Below are positions 8,349-15,683 of a DNA stretch of 64,000 bases, in pieces; the stretch's first letter is position 1, and every line of letters begins with the position of its first letter. The position numbers and the translations under genes were made by a program. Origin of the DNA: Bacillota bacterium (GTDB lineage: Bacteria; Bacillota; Bacilli; Paenibacillales; NBRC-103111); assembly GCA_023386955.1 (NCBI GenBank), contig JAEWIS010000048.1, forward strand, positions 1-64,000. The letters are read 5' to 3'. A model generated the notes under the pieces. That model was not told the origin of the DNA and did no database searches. It was given only the letters and a program-made list of their open reading frames with translations.

Positions 8349-9407
8349 TCAGCTCTTGGCCTTGGCCAGCAGATACAGGAAATACGGCGCGCCGATCACC
8401 GCCACCACAATCCCGGCAGGCACCTCCGCCGGCTGCAGAATCACGCGGCCCAGCGTATCCGCCGTCAGCAGCAGCAGCGCACCACACAGCGCAGCCGCGG
8501 GAATCAGCTGCTGGTGGCGGGGCCCGACCAGCGAGCGGGCCAGATGGGGGCAGATCAGCCCTACGAAGCTGATGCCCCCGGACACCGCCACACACGCGCC
8601 GGCGATGCCAACCGCAGCGGACAGCAGCAGCACCCGCTGGCGTCCAGCCGCCACACCCAGACCGGTGGCGGTATCATCCCCCAGGCTGAGCATATTCAGC
8701 ACAGGGGCTTTAAACAAGGCAAGCGGCACCAGTACCACCAGCCATGGCAGCAGCGTGCCCACAAACTTCCAGTTGCTGCCCCAGATGGTTCCGGCCATCC
8801 ACGTAGCAGCAAATTGATATTTCGCCGGATCGATCCGCAAGGTCAGCACGATAATAGCCGCATTGAGGCCTGCAGCAACGGCAATGCCCGTCAAAATCAG
8901 GCGGGTGGCGGACAACCCCCTGCCCCGTTTATAGGACAACAGGAAGATGAGCGCCGCCGCCCCGCCCGCTCCCGCAAACGCCAGAAACGGCAGTAAAAAC
9001 ACCGGTGCCGCCGCCGCAGTCGAAAAAAACGCAACAAACACCAGCACAGCCAGGCTGGCTCCCGCATTCACCCCGACCAGACCGGGGTCGGCCAGCGGAT
9101 TACGGAACACCGCTTGAAAAATACATCCGGCTACTGCAAGGCCTGCCCCCACCAATATGGCGATTACCATACGGGGCAAACGAAATTGAAACAGAATCAA
9201 GGCCTGCTTCTCCGTACCCTGGCCGAGAAGGGTTTTGAGCACATCCAGAGGAGGCATCCGGGTTTGCCCGGCATTCAGACTGATGGCGAAAACCACCAGC
9301 ACCAATCCCGCCAAAATGCCGCTTACCGCCATAGCCCGTCCAAGGCGACGCCTTTGCCCTTCATATAAGGAAGCTGTTTTGCCTCCTCCGTCGTTCAACA
9401 CCTTCAT
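8349..9407 (-). CDS. FecCD-family iron-siderophore ABC permease (YfhA-like)
   Basis: Permease of a Fe3+-siderophore importer, 352 residues, about nine to ten hydrophobic segments, with the glycine-rich FecCD motifs (for example GLVGVNAGASLAV and GGISFVGLICPHLAR). The start codon overlaps the stop of the upstream FecCD gene (ATGA), so the two form a heterodimeric channel. It resembles B. subtilis YfhA, partner of YfiZ. Neither a substrate-binding lipoprotein nor an ATPase is adjacent, so it must borrow them, as YfiYZ-YfhA borrows YusV. Regulated by iron through the Fur box upstream of the operon. Confidence 0.9.
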   Translation of the reverse strand: MKVLNDGGGKTASLYEGQRRRLGRAMAVSGILAGLVLVVFAISLNAGQTRMPPLDVLKTLLGQGTEKQALILFQFRLPRMVIAILVGAGLAVAGCIFQAVFRNPLADPGLVGVNAGASLAVLVFVAFFSTAAAAPVFLLPFLAFAGAGGAAALIFLLSYKRGRGLSATRLILTGIAVAAGLNAAIIVLTLRIDPAKYQFAATWMAGTIWGSNWKFVGTLLPWLVVLVPLALFKAPVLNMLSLGDDTATGLGVAAGRQRVLLLSAAVGIAGACVAVSGGISFVGLICPHLARSLVGPRHQQLIPAAALCGALLLLTADTLGRVILQPAEVPAGIVVAVIGAPYFLYLLAKAKS

Positions 9408-10459
9408 GCTATTCCCCTCCCGTCTCTACGGGTCAGGTACAGGAAGAAGGGCACACCCAGTAAGGCAATAATAGCCCCTACCGGTGTTTCCACCGGCGGG
9501 TTCACCATCCGTGCGGCCAAATCGGCAAGAGTCATAAGCAAACTCCCCAGCACCGCCGAACAGGGGATCACCCAGCGGTAATCCACCCCAACCAGCGCAC
9601 GGGTTACATGGGGCACTATCAAACCGATGAAGCTTACCGCCCCCGCCACAGAGACGGATGCACCGGCCAGCACAATTACAATCACCGCAGCTGCCGCCTT
9701 CACCAACAGAGTCCGCTGGCCTAAGCCCGTCGCCACGTCATCGCCCAAGCTGAGCAGCGTGACGGACTTGGACAGCAGAAGAGCACCCACCAAGGCTGCC
9801 GCCATCCAAGGGAGCATGGTTTCCACCTGCAGCCACTTGATACCCGCAACCCCGCCTGCAAACCAGAAGGCCAGATCCTGCCCGATCCTATAATAGAGGG
9901 CAATGCCCTCGCTCAACGCAGCCAGAAGAGCGCTGACAGCGGCTCCTGCCAGCACCAGCCGGATGGGTGTCATACCGCCCCGCCCCGCTGAGCTTAGCCC
10001 AAAAACCGTGCCTGCACCCAGCCCCGCTCCCATAAAAGCATACAGGATCATGTACATAAAAGGAAGTCCCGGAAACATCGCCATACAAATGGCCATCGCC
10101 AGTCCGGCTCCCGCGTTCAGCCCCAGAAGACCCGAATCCGCCATGGGATTGCGGGTCACTCCCTGCATGATCGCCCCCGCCACCGCTAAGGATGCTCCCA
10201 CCAATGCCGCACCCAACACACGGGGCAGACGGATTTCATGAATAATTTGATGCTGGGACAAATCAGGATTGTAATGCAATACCGCCTCCCAAACGGTGCG
10301 CCAGGCGATATCCGCCACGCCGAAGGAAATGGAGGCCCCCATTCCCAACAGCAGAACGGCAAGGCCTGCCGTCAAAATCAAAGAAGCGGCCCAAGGCCTT
10401 GACCGCAAGGCGGCAGCTGCGTTTGCCGGTTCATGGGCTGTGTTTCGTGCCACTGACAT
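9404..10459 (-). CDS. FecCD-family iron-siderophore ABC permease (YfiZ-like)
   Basis: First gene of the permease pair, 351 residues from the preferred ATG at 10459, which has GGAAAGGAAG just upstream. A TTG 18 bases further out lacks a binding site. The FecCD signature segments are visible (MADSGLLGLNAGAGLA; AGAVSFIGLIVPHVTR), with about ten membrane helices. It forms the channel of a siderophore importer with the gene downstream. A near-consensus Fur box lies about 23 bases upstream of the start. Confidence 0.9.
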   Translation of the reverse strand: MSVARNTAHEPANAAAALRSRPWAASLILTAGLAVLLLGMGASISFGVADIAWRTVWEAVLHYNPDLSQHQIIHEIRLPRVLGAALVGASLAVAGAIMQGVTRNPMADSGLLGLNAGAGLAMAICMAMFPGLPFMYMILYAFMGAGLGAGTVFGLSSAGRGGMTPIRLVLAGAAVSALLAALSEGIALYYRIGQDLAFWFAGGVAGIKWLQVETMLPWMAAALVGALLLSKSVTLLSLGDDVATGLGQRTLLVKAAAAVIVIVLAGASVSVAGAVSFIGLIVPHVTRALVGVDYRWVIPCSAVLGSLLMTLADLAARMVNPPVETPVGAIIALLGVPFFLYLTRRDGRGIA

Positions 10460-10481
10460 ACTGGTCTTCCTTTCCAATAAC

Positions 10482-10510
10482 TAATAATGAATATCATTAT
10501 CATTATAATG
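10482..10510 (-). promoter_or_regulatory. Fur box upstream of FecCD operon
   Basis: The minus strand reads ATTATAATGATAATGATATT followed by CATTATTAG, overlapping copies of the Fur hexamer (NAT(A/T)AT; core TGATAATGATATTCATTA). The TATAAT at its upstream end could be the -10 element, so Fe-Fur would block polymerase. This agrees with a role in iron uptake. Confidence 0.82.
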
Positions 10511-10624
10511 GAAGGTTCCCGGAACACCAAGCGTAAATTCATTTCATCACAAAAACGCCGCCTGTCTCCCGGAGGAAACAAGCAGCGCGCTTATCTTCGT
10601 ATTATGATTCCATAATCCAAGCCC

Positions 10625-11209
10625 TTAGGCCGTGACCTCTTCTTCACTCTCCACCGGAGCTTGCGGCACAGCCACATTCAGAATGGTCACCACTACCTCT
10701 TCAGGGGGCAGCAGCGTCTTCACGCCCTCCGGCATTTGAATATCCTCTACCAGCAAAGCCCGTCCCTGACGCAGCGGCTCCGGGTCTACCTGAAGCACCG
10801 CCGGAATCTGATCCGGCAGACACATAACCTCCAGCTCGTAATGAAGGAACTGCACCTCCAGCTCCTTATCCTCGGGGGTTACCATCAGCTCCAGCGGCAC
10901 ACTCACCCGGACCGGCTCATTGCGGGTCACCTGGTGGAAAGCCAAGGATAGGATCCTGCGGCTGAAGCTGTCCCGCTGGATTTCCCGGATAACGGCGGTA
11001 TCTCGGAACTCCCCCTGAACCTCCAGCTCAATTAGAGTATTGGGGCGTGTGCTCAAAATCTGCTGTACCTCTTTTTCATTAACCGTAATCGGGGTGCCGG
11101 AAAATTTCTTGCCGTACACTACAGCGGGAACGCGGCCTGCCTTACGCAATTCGGATTTGGCCGATTTCGTGAACGTGCTGCGCGGTTCTGCCTGAAGCTT
11201 GACGAACAT
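10625..11209 (-). CDS. ctc: 50S ribosomal protein L25/general stress protein Ctc
   Basis: 5S-rRNA-binding ribosomal protein of the TL5/Ctc type, 194 residues. The N-terminal L25 domain (about 1-92) includes the start-region motif SAKSELRKAGRVPAVVYGK. The C-terminal TL5 beta domain (about 95-180) ends in an acidic tail (residues 184-194). Single gene; GGGAGG precedes the ATG. In B. subtilis ctc is a sigma-B stress gene. Here a TATAAT-like -10 lies near 11286-11291 on the minus strand, but no sigma-B promoter is convincing. Confidence 0.95.
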   Translation of the reverse strand: MFVKLQAEPRSTFTKSAKSELRKAGRVPAVVYGKKFSGTPITVNEKEVQQILSTRPNTLIELEVQGEFRDTAVIREIQRDSFSRRILSLAFHQVTRNEPVRVSVPLELMVTPEDKELEVQFLHYELEVMCLPDQIPAVLQVDPEPLRQGRALLVEDIQMPEGVKTLLPPEEVVVTILNVAVPQAPVESEEEVTA

Positions 11210-11573
11210 AAACTTGTCCTCCCGTCATACAAGATTCGCTGCCTCTTTTCCGTATAGCCACTTGGAAAAGTGCACCTGTTTTTATTATAACACCAGGCGG
11301 GGAATCAGAATCTCCGTTTAACCGGAGCTATTGGCGGATACCCGGGTCTGAGAGGGCTCTTGTCCCCTTAACCGGATGTACCGGGTAAATATGCCCGATT
11401 TCCTTCTGTTTCCACCCGGATCCTTCCTTTTTGCAAATTTTGGTGTCGCGGCAGCCGCATATCTCTAATATCAGCCACTTATCCGGCCTCCGGCTCCGAT
11501 CAAGGGATGAAGGATTGAATCCGCTCTCCAAACCCGTTATGATTAGGTAAAATCCACTAACGAGGTAACGCGC
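11210..11573. other. Intergenic region between ctc and ylbL
   Basis: Divergent promoter region. The minus side carries the probable ctc promoter (TATAAT near 11286-11291 on the minus strand, weak -35). The plus side has a good sigma-A promoter just before ylbL. A short dyad CCGTTTAACCGG occurs at 11312-11323 and a partial repeat (CTTAACCGGATG) at 11368-11379. No small gene was found. Confidence 0.4.
11515..11543 (+). promoter_or_regulatory. Sigma-A promoter for the ylbL unit
   Basis: TTGAAT at 11515-11520, a 17-bp spacer and TATGAT at 11538-11543, 31 bases ahead of the ylbL start codon. Confidence 0.6.
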
Positions 11574-12629
11574 ATGTCCAACAACAGGTCCTCCTGGAGC
11601 AAGGCCCGGCTTGGGGGTACAGTGGCTCTGGCAGCCATTCTGGGATTTTTGCTGTTTTACCCGCTCCCCTATTTCGTGAAAACACCGGGGTCGGCGGAGG
11701 CGGTGAAAACCAGGGTCAGTGTGGAGGGCTCGGATTGGCAGGAAAAAGGGGATTTTCTCTTTACTACCGTCCTCCAGCATATTAAACCGAGCATTCTGGA
11801 ATATGCCTTTGTCAGGGTGAAGGAGAAATATACGGAAACTGTTCCTGTGGAGCAGGCCATCGGGAACGTATCCGATGTTGACGCGTATAACCAATTAACG
11901 GAATGGATGCGCGTGGACTCAGAGGCCAGCGCCGTGATGGCGGCTTATGACTATTTGAACAAGCCTCTTCAAGTGGACGAAACCGGCGTTATCATCCGCT
12001 CTTTCCTGAAGGATACCCTGGCCTCGCGCAAGCTTCATGAAGGCGATATTGTAACAGGTATTGAGGGCAAGCCCATCCGCAATTCCGAGGAGCTGGCACT
12101 TCAACTGAAGAACCGCAAGCCGGGGGATGCAGTGAAGGTCCAGATTCAACGGGGCAAAAAAACGCTGGAGGAAACCGTGACTCTTGTGAAGTTGGATGAC
12201 GGCGGCGGAGCCTCCCGGGCAGGCATCGGGTTTTATTTTTCTCCGGTAAGGAAAGCGCTCCCCGACATTCCCGTAAAATTCAAGCTGGATGACATCGGCG
12301 GCCCCTCCGCCGGTCTAATGCTGACGCTGGACATTGTGTCCAAGCTGGAGCAAAAGGATTATACCCGTGGGCTCAAAATTGCCGGCACGGGCACCATTGA
12401 CGCCAAAGGCAATGTGGGGCAGATCGGGGGCATCCGTTACAAGCTGGTGGCCGCCAGCCGGGAAGGCGCAGCCTACTTCCTGTGCCCCAAGGATGTGCTG
12501 GCAAGCGACGGCAACCAAAAGGAGGCCGAGGCTTTTCTTCAAAGCTATTCCACCAAAATGAAGCTGGTCCCCGTGGCCACGCTGAAGGAAGCGGCTGCTT
12601 TCCTGGCCGGGCTGCCGGACCAAGGTTAA
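11574..12629 (+). CDS. ylbL: PDZ-Lon (S16) membrane serine protease, YlbL/SepM family
   Basis: Membrane-anchored protease of 351 residues with a single N-terminal helix (about 14-34), a PDZ domain (about 135-205) and a Lon-type proteolytic domain. The catalytic dyad is S245 (in GGPSAG) and K290 (in GGIRYK). B. subtilis YlbL and streptococcal SepM are the known relatives; YlbL is implicated in release from DNA-damage-induced arrest, SepM in peptide-signal processing. The start has GAGG 8 bases upstream. The next gene follows 27 bases on and is probably co-transcribed. Confidence 0.93.
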   Translation: MSNNRSSWSKARLGGTVALAAILGFLLFYPLPYFVKTPGSAEAVKTRVSVEGSDWQEKGDFLFTTVLQHIKPSILEYAFVRVKEKYTETVPVEQAIGNVSDVDAYNQLTEWMRVDSEASAVMAAYDYLNKPLQVDETGVIIRSFLKDTLASRKLHEGDIVTGIEGKPIRNSEELALQLKNRKPGDAVKVQIQRGKKTLEETVTLVKLDDGGGASRAGIGFYFSPVRKALPDIPVKFKLDDIGGPSAGLMLTLDIVSKLEQKDYTRGLKIAGTGTIDAKGNVGQIGGIRYKLVAASREGAAYFLCPKDVLASDGNQKEAEAFLQSYSTKMKLVPVATLKEAAAFLAGLPDQG

Positions 12630-12656
12630 TTACATGTCAGGAGGATCTAGAAGAGC

Positions 12657-13490
12657 ATGATGGACACAAAAAAGGCGTACGCAACGCTGGGTTTGGATGA
12701 GAATGCCACAGACGAGGAAGTAGAAAAACGGTACACGGTGCTCCTGCTACGCAGCAAGAAGCAGACGGCAGGGCAAGATCCCGGTGCGCCTTCTATGGAT
12801 GAGATTACCAAAGCGTATAACTTCATTAAAGGCATTGCCATTGAGGAAGAGATCCGCAAGAAGGAGCCGAAGAACAAAACCTTCGGGAAAATCGAGTATG
12901 TGTACGAATATTACCGTTGGCATATTATCGGAACCATCGCCGCGGTGCTTATCGTATTTTTCACCGCCTCCAGCATCATCCAGAACCGCAGTGAGGAAAA
13001 AAGAATCGAACGGGCGGATTTAAAGGTGACTTTTTTCACGGACTATCAGATCCAGGGGGAGCTGGACAGCTTTGAGGTGAAAACCCTGGAGCAGATGACC
13101 GACTGGAAGGATATCCATATCGTCAACCAATATTCGCCTACGGATCCCAAGGATGAATACGGCATGGCCATGATGCAAAAAGCGATTATCTCTATGGCCG
13201 CGGACAAGGCGGATATCTACATTATGGACAAAACCAATTACGCCAGGTTCAGCAAACAAGGGGCTTTCCTCCGATTAGATAATATCCCGTCCCTTGCCTC
13301 CGTTCCCCAGGAGAAACGCCGCACTGGCGAATCAGATACAGGTGAGACGGTCTGGTCAGGCATCGACGTCTCCAACCATCCGGCCATTAAAGAATTGAAG
13401 CTGCCCGATGTGGAGAAAATCGCCCTGATCCGGGTGAATGCCAACAAGAAGGACAATGCCGTCAAGGTGCTGGAGTGGCTTTCCCAATAA
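12657..13490 (+). CDS. Membrane protein with degenerate J-domain
   Basis: 277 residues. Residues 5-60 read like a DnaJ J-domain (YATLGL..ATDEEVEKRY...ITKAYNFI), but the essential HPD tripeptide between helices II and III is absent; that loop reads RSKKQTAG. A transmembrane helix follows at about 89-108, placing residues 110-277 outside the cell. The outer part contains a stretch resembling a solute-binding fold (MAADKADIYIMDKTNYARF). It probably acts as a J-like tether rather than an Hsp70 co-chaperone. It follows the YlbL-like protease at 27 bases and ends with a terminator. Function unknown. Confidence 0.75.
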   Translation: MMDTKKAYATLGLDENATDEEVEKRYTVLLLRSKKQTAGQDPGAPSMDEITKAYNFIKGIAIEEEIRKKEPKNKTFGKIEYVYEYYRWHIIGTIAAVLIVFFTASSIIQNRSEEKRIERADLKVTFFTDYQIQGELDSFEVKTLEQMTDWKDIHIVNQYSPTDPKDEYGMAMMQKAIISMAADKADIYIMDKTNYARFSKQGAFLRLDNIPSLASVPQEKRRTGESDTGETVWSGIDVSNHPAIKELKLPDVEKIALIRVNANKKDNAVKVLEWLSQ

Positions 13491-13515
13491 AAAACTGCAT
13501 ACAAACGATACCCTC

Positions 13516-13540
13516 CCCCGCTTTCATTTGCGGGGTTTTT
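13516..13540 (+). terminator. Terminator of the ylbL/J-domain unit
   Basis: Stem CCCCGC/GCGGGG with an 8-base loop, followed by five Ts, 26 bases past the J-domain gene. Confidence 0.85.
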
Positions 13541-13592
13541 GTATGAATGGGCGGAAGGTTTCCTGCACAGGCTAACGTGGAGGTGAATGTAA

Positions 13593-14132
13593 TTGCGCAC
13601 AGCCAGGTTGGTTCCATTAGCCCTTCTTGTTACGGCCTTGTGTTTATTGCTTATATGGAATGTTCCGTCCGCCCAAGCCGATCCTGTCCAGGATGCCGCC
13701 CGTTTGGAACAGATGACCCCAACGGCTCCCCGTGCCCCCATTGTGGGAGAGGAAGAGCTGTATCTGGCCATCCACAAAAAGAGGCATCAGCTTCAGGTTG
13801 TGATGAACGGTCAGGTGCTGTACACCTTCCCGGTTGCCACCGGACGCGGAGATCTCACGCCGGAGGGGGAATTCCGGATCGTGACTAAGGTCCACAAGCC
13901 TTATTATATGCGCAAAAAAATCGCTGGCGGACATCCCGACAATCCGCTGGGTACCCGCTGGATGGGCTTAAGCATAGACGGCGGTTATAAATACGGCATT
14001 CACGGCACGAACCGGCCCTGGTCCATCGGTTTGTCCGCCAGCTCCGGGTGTATCCGCATGCGCAACAAGGATGTGGAATACCTGTACCGGCATATCCCGC
14101 TGAAAACCCGTGTTTTGATTACGGATGACTGA
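13593..14132 (+). CDS. L,D-transpeptidase, YkuD family
   Basis: Cell-wall crosslinking enzyme, 179 residues. A signal peptide (about 1-29, ending AQA) exports it. The YkuD domain (about 56-176) holds the catalytic signature H137GTN...S151GCIRM with nucleophile C153 and R155. No LysM or SH3 domain is attached, unlike B. subtilis YkuD. The start is TTG, chosen because GGAGGTG lies 8 bases upstream. It is probably co-transcribed with the next secreted protein gene. Confidence 0.92.
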   Translation: MRTARLVPLALLVTALCLLLIWNVPSAQADPVQDAARLEQMTPTAPRAPIVGEEELYLAIHKKRHQLQVVMNGQVLYTFPVATGRGDLTPEGEFRIVTKVHKPYYMRKKIAGGHPDNPLGTRWMGLSIDGGYKYGIHGTNRPWSIGLSASSGCIRMRNKDVEYLYRHIPLKTRVLITDD

Positions 14133-14145
14133 AAGGATTCGTGGT

Positions 14146-14724
14146 ATGAAAAAGGGGTTTCTACAGCCGTGGAAACGGCTCTCTGTACATATTTCCATAG
14201 CGGCTGCACTTTTGGGAGTGCCGTCCCCGGCTGCGGCCGCTCCCCAGCCCGGCGGAATTCCCGTGCCCGTCCAACCCGCCGTCTCGGAAAAGGCGCTTGC
14301 CCAAAGCGCTGATTTGATTGTGGAGGGGCATCTGGAGGACGGGCAGGAAAACTACCCTACCGGACAGGAAATCTCCGGCAGACGGATCGTCCATTATGTC
14401 CAGCGGATTCGTGTACATGCCGTGTGGAAAGGCTCCGCGGCTTCTCCCGTTAAGCTGCTAACCTCTGGTGTGGAGCCTCTGCCGGATGCCGCAGACCCTC
14501 TGAACAAAACCTATACCGGACCTCTGGAAGCAGGTGATTACGTCTTTTTCCTGCGGAAAGCCGGGGGCACGGATTATTATACCTTGAACGGCTTATGGCA
14601 GGGACTCTATCCGGTTTATAACGGAAAATCCGTAGCCCTGCTGGCCAACGGCGGCTTCTCCGCCTTCGACCAATTGAGCCTGCCGCAATTCCAAGGTAAG
14701 GTCAAAACCCTGTCCCAGCCTTAA
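14146..14724 (+). CDS. Secreted protein of unknown function
   Basis: I do not recognise this family. The preferred ATG at 14146 has AAGGA 7 bases upstream; an in-frame ATG at 14125 overlaps the previous gene. The 192-residue product has a clear signal peptide (basic start, hydrophobic core, AAAA cleavage region at about 29-32). The mature part is rich in beta-type segments such as ADLIVEGHLED, IRVHAVWKG and GDYVFFLRK, resembling a small sandwich fold. It lies 13 bases after the L,D-transpeptidase gene and before a terminator, so a cell-envelope role is inferred from context only. Confidence 0.72.
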   Translation: MKKGFLQPWKRLSVHISIAAALLGVPSPAAAAPQPGGIPVPVQPAVSEKALAQSADLIVEGHLEDGQENYPTGQEISGRRIVHYVQRIRVHAVWKGSAASPVKLLTSGVEPLPDAADPLNKTYTGPLEAGDYVFFLRKAGGTDYYTLNGLWQGLYPVYNGKSVALLANGGFSAFDQLSLPQFQGKVKTLSQP

Positions 14725-14725
14725 T

Positions 14726-14753
14726 CCTCCGGTTGATCCGGAGGCTTTTTTTT
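14726..14753 (+). terminator. Terminator of L,D-transpeptidase unit
   Basis: Perfect 7-bp stem CCTCCGG/CCGGAGG with a TTGAT loop and a run of eight Ts. Confidence 0.9.
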
Positions 14754-14849
14754 ATCCTTTTTTTCATCAAATATACATAGTCGCCAACAATCGAGCCGGA
14801 TGGAAGACGCTATAATGGAAGAAGTATTCGATTGAGAAGGAGAGCCAAC

Positions 14850-15677
14850 ATGTACACGATACTTGAAAAGCGCAAGCTGAACGATGCTGTCGAGCTTCTG
14901 GCCGTGCATGCGCCGTATGTAGCGCGCAAATGCGAGCCGGGGCAATTTGTGATGGTCCGGGTGGAGGAAGGCGGAGAGCGCATTCCCCTCACCATCGCGG
15001 ATTATGACCGGGAACGGCAATCGGTAACCATTATCTATCAAATCGTCGGCTATTCTACCACCCGATTGGCGGAGAAGGCCGTTGGCGAAGGCATCTCGGA
15101 TTTCGCCGGACCGCTGGGACGCCCGGCAGATATCCATCCCGGCAAGAAGCGGATTCTCGGCATCGGCGGCGGTGTAGGTGCGGCGCCTCTGTACCCCCAG
15201 CTCCGCAAGTGGAAGGAAACCGGAGCCGAGGTGGACGTGATTTTGGGAGGAAGAAGCAAGGATCTGATTATCCTGGAGCAGGAATTCGAGGCCTTCTGCG
15301 GCCAGCTTTATATGGCAACCAACGACGGCTCCTGCGGCATCCAGGGTTTTGTGACGGATATTCTGAAGCAGCTTTTACATAACGGCCACGTCTATGACGA
15401 GGTCATTGCCATCGGTCCTTTGCCCATGATGAAGGCGGTTGTGGACATTACCAAACCTTTGGGGATTCCCACCGGGGTATCCCTCAATCCCATCATGATC
15501 GACGGCACGGGCATGTGCGGCGGCTGCCGGGTCACTGTAGGTGAGGAAACCCGGTTTGCCTGTGTGGACGGTCCGGATTTTGACGGTCTTCTGGTGGACT
15601 TCGACGAATGTATACGCAGACAGGGCATGTACAAGGAAATGGAAGCCCATGCCTGCCGTATCGGAAGAGGAGCGTGA
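14850..15677 (+). CDS. nfnA: NfnA: ferredoxin-NADP+ oxidoreductase small subunit
   Basis: Small FAD/NAD(H)-binding subunit of NADH-dependent reduced ferredoxin:NADP+ oxidoreductase (also annotated sulfide dehydrogenase beta). 275 residues from ATG 14850, with AAGGAGA 7 bases upstream. The FAD-binding barrel (about 1-95) contains RIPLTIADY; the nucleotide-binding half (100-220) contains GIGGGVGAAP; the C-terminal [2Fe-2S] segment holds GTGMCGGCR and a following FACVDGP cysteine. A TATAAT at 14811-14816 is a candidate -10. The partner gene follows after 6 bases. The complex couples ferredoxin and NADH oxidation to NADP+ reduction by electron bifurcation. Confidence 0.87.
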   Translation: MYTILEKRKLNDAVELLAVHAPYVARKCEPGQFVMVRVEEGGERIPLTIADYDRERQSVTIIYQIVGYSTTRLAEKAVGEGISDFAGPLGRPADIHPGKKRILGIGGGVGAAPLYPQLRKWKETGAEVDVILGGRSKDLIILEQEFEAFCGQLYMATNDGSCGIQGFVTDILKQLLHNGHVYDEVIAIGPLPMMKAVVDITKPLGIPTGVSLNPIMIDGTGMCGGCRVTVGEETRFACVDGPDFDGLLVDFDECIRRQGMYKEMEAHACRIGRGA

Positions 15678-15683
15678 GGGAGA

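Noticed and set aside
11316..11335. Sigma-B-like promoter GTTTAA-N14-GGATAC near ctc
   Set aside because: It points away from ctc, is about 240 bases from ylbL, and has a poor -10; a good sigma-A promoter lies closer.
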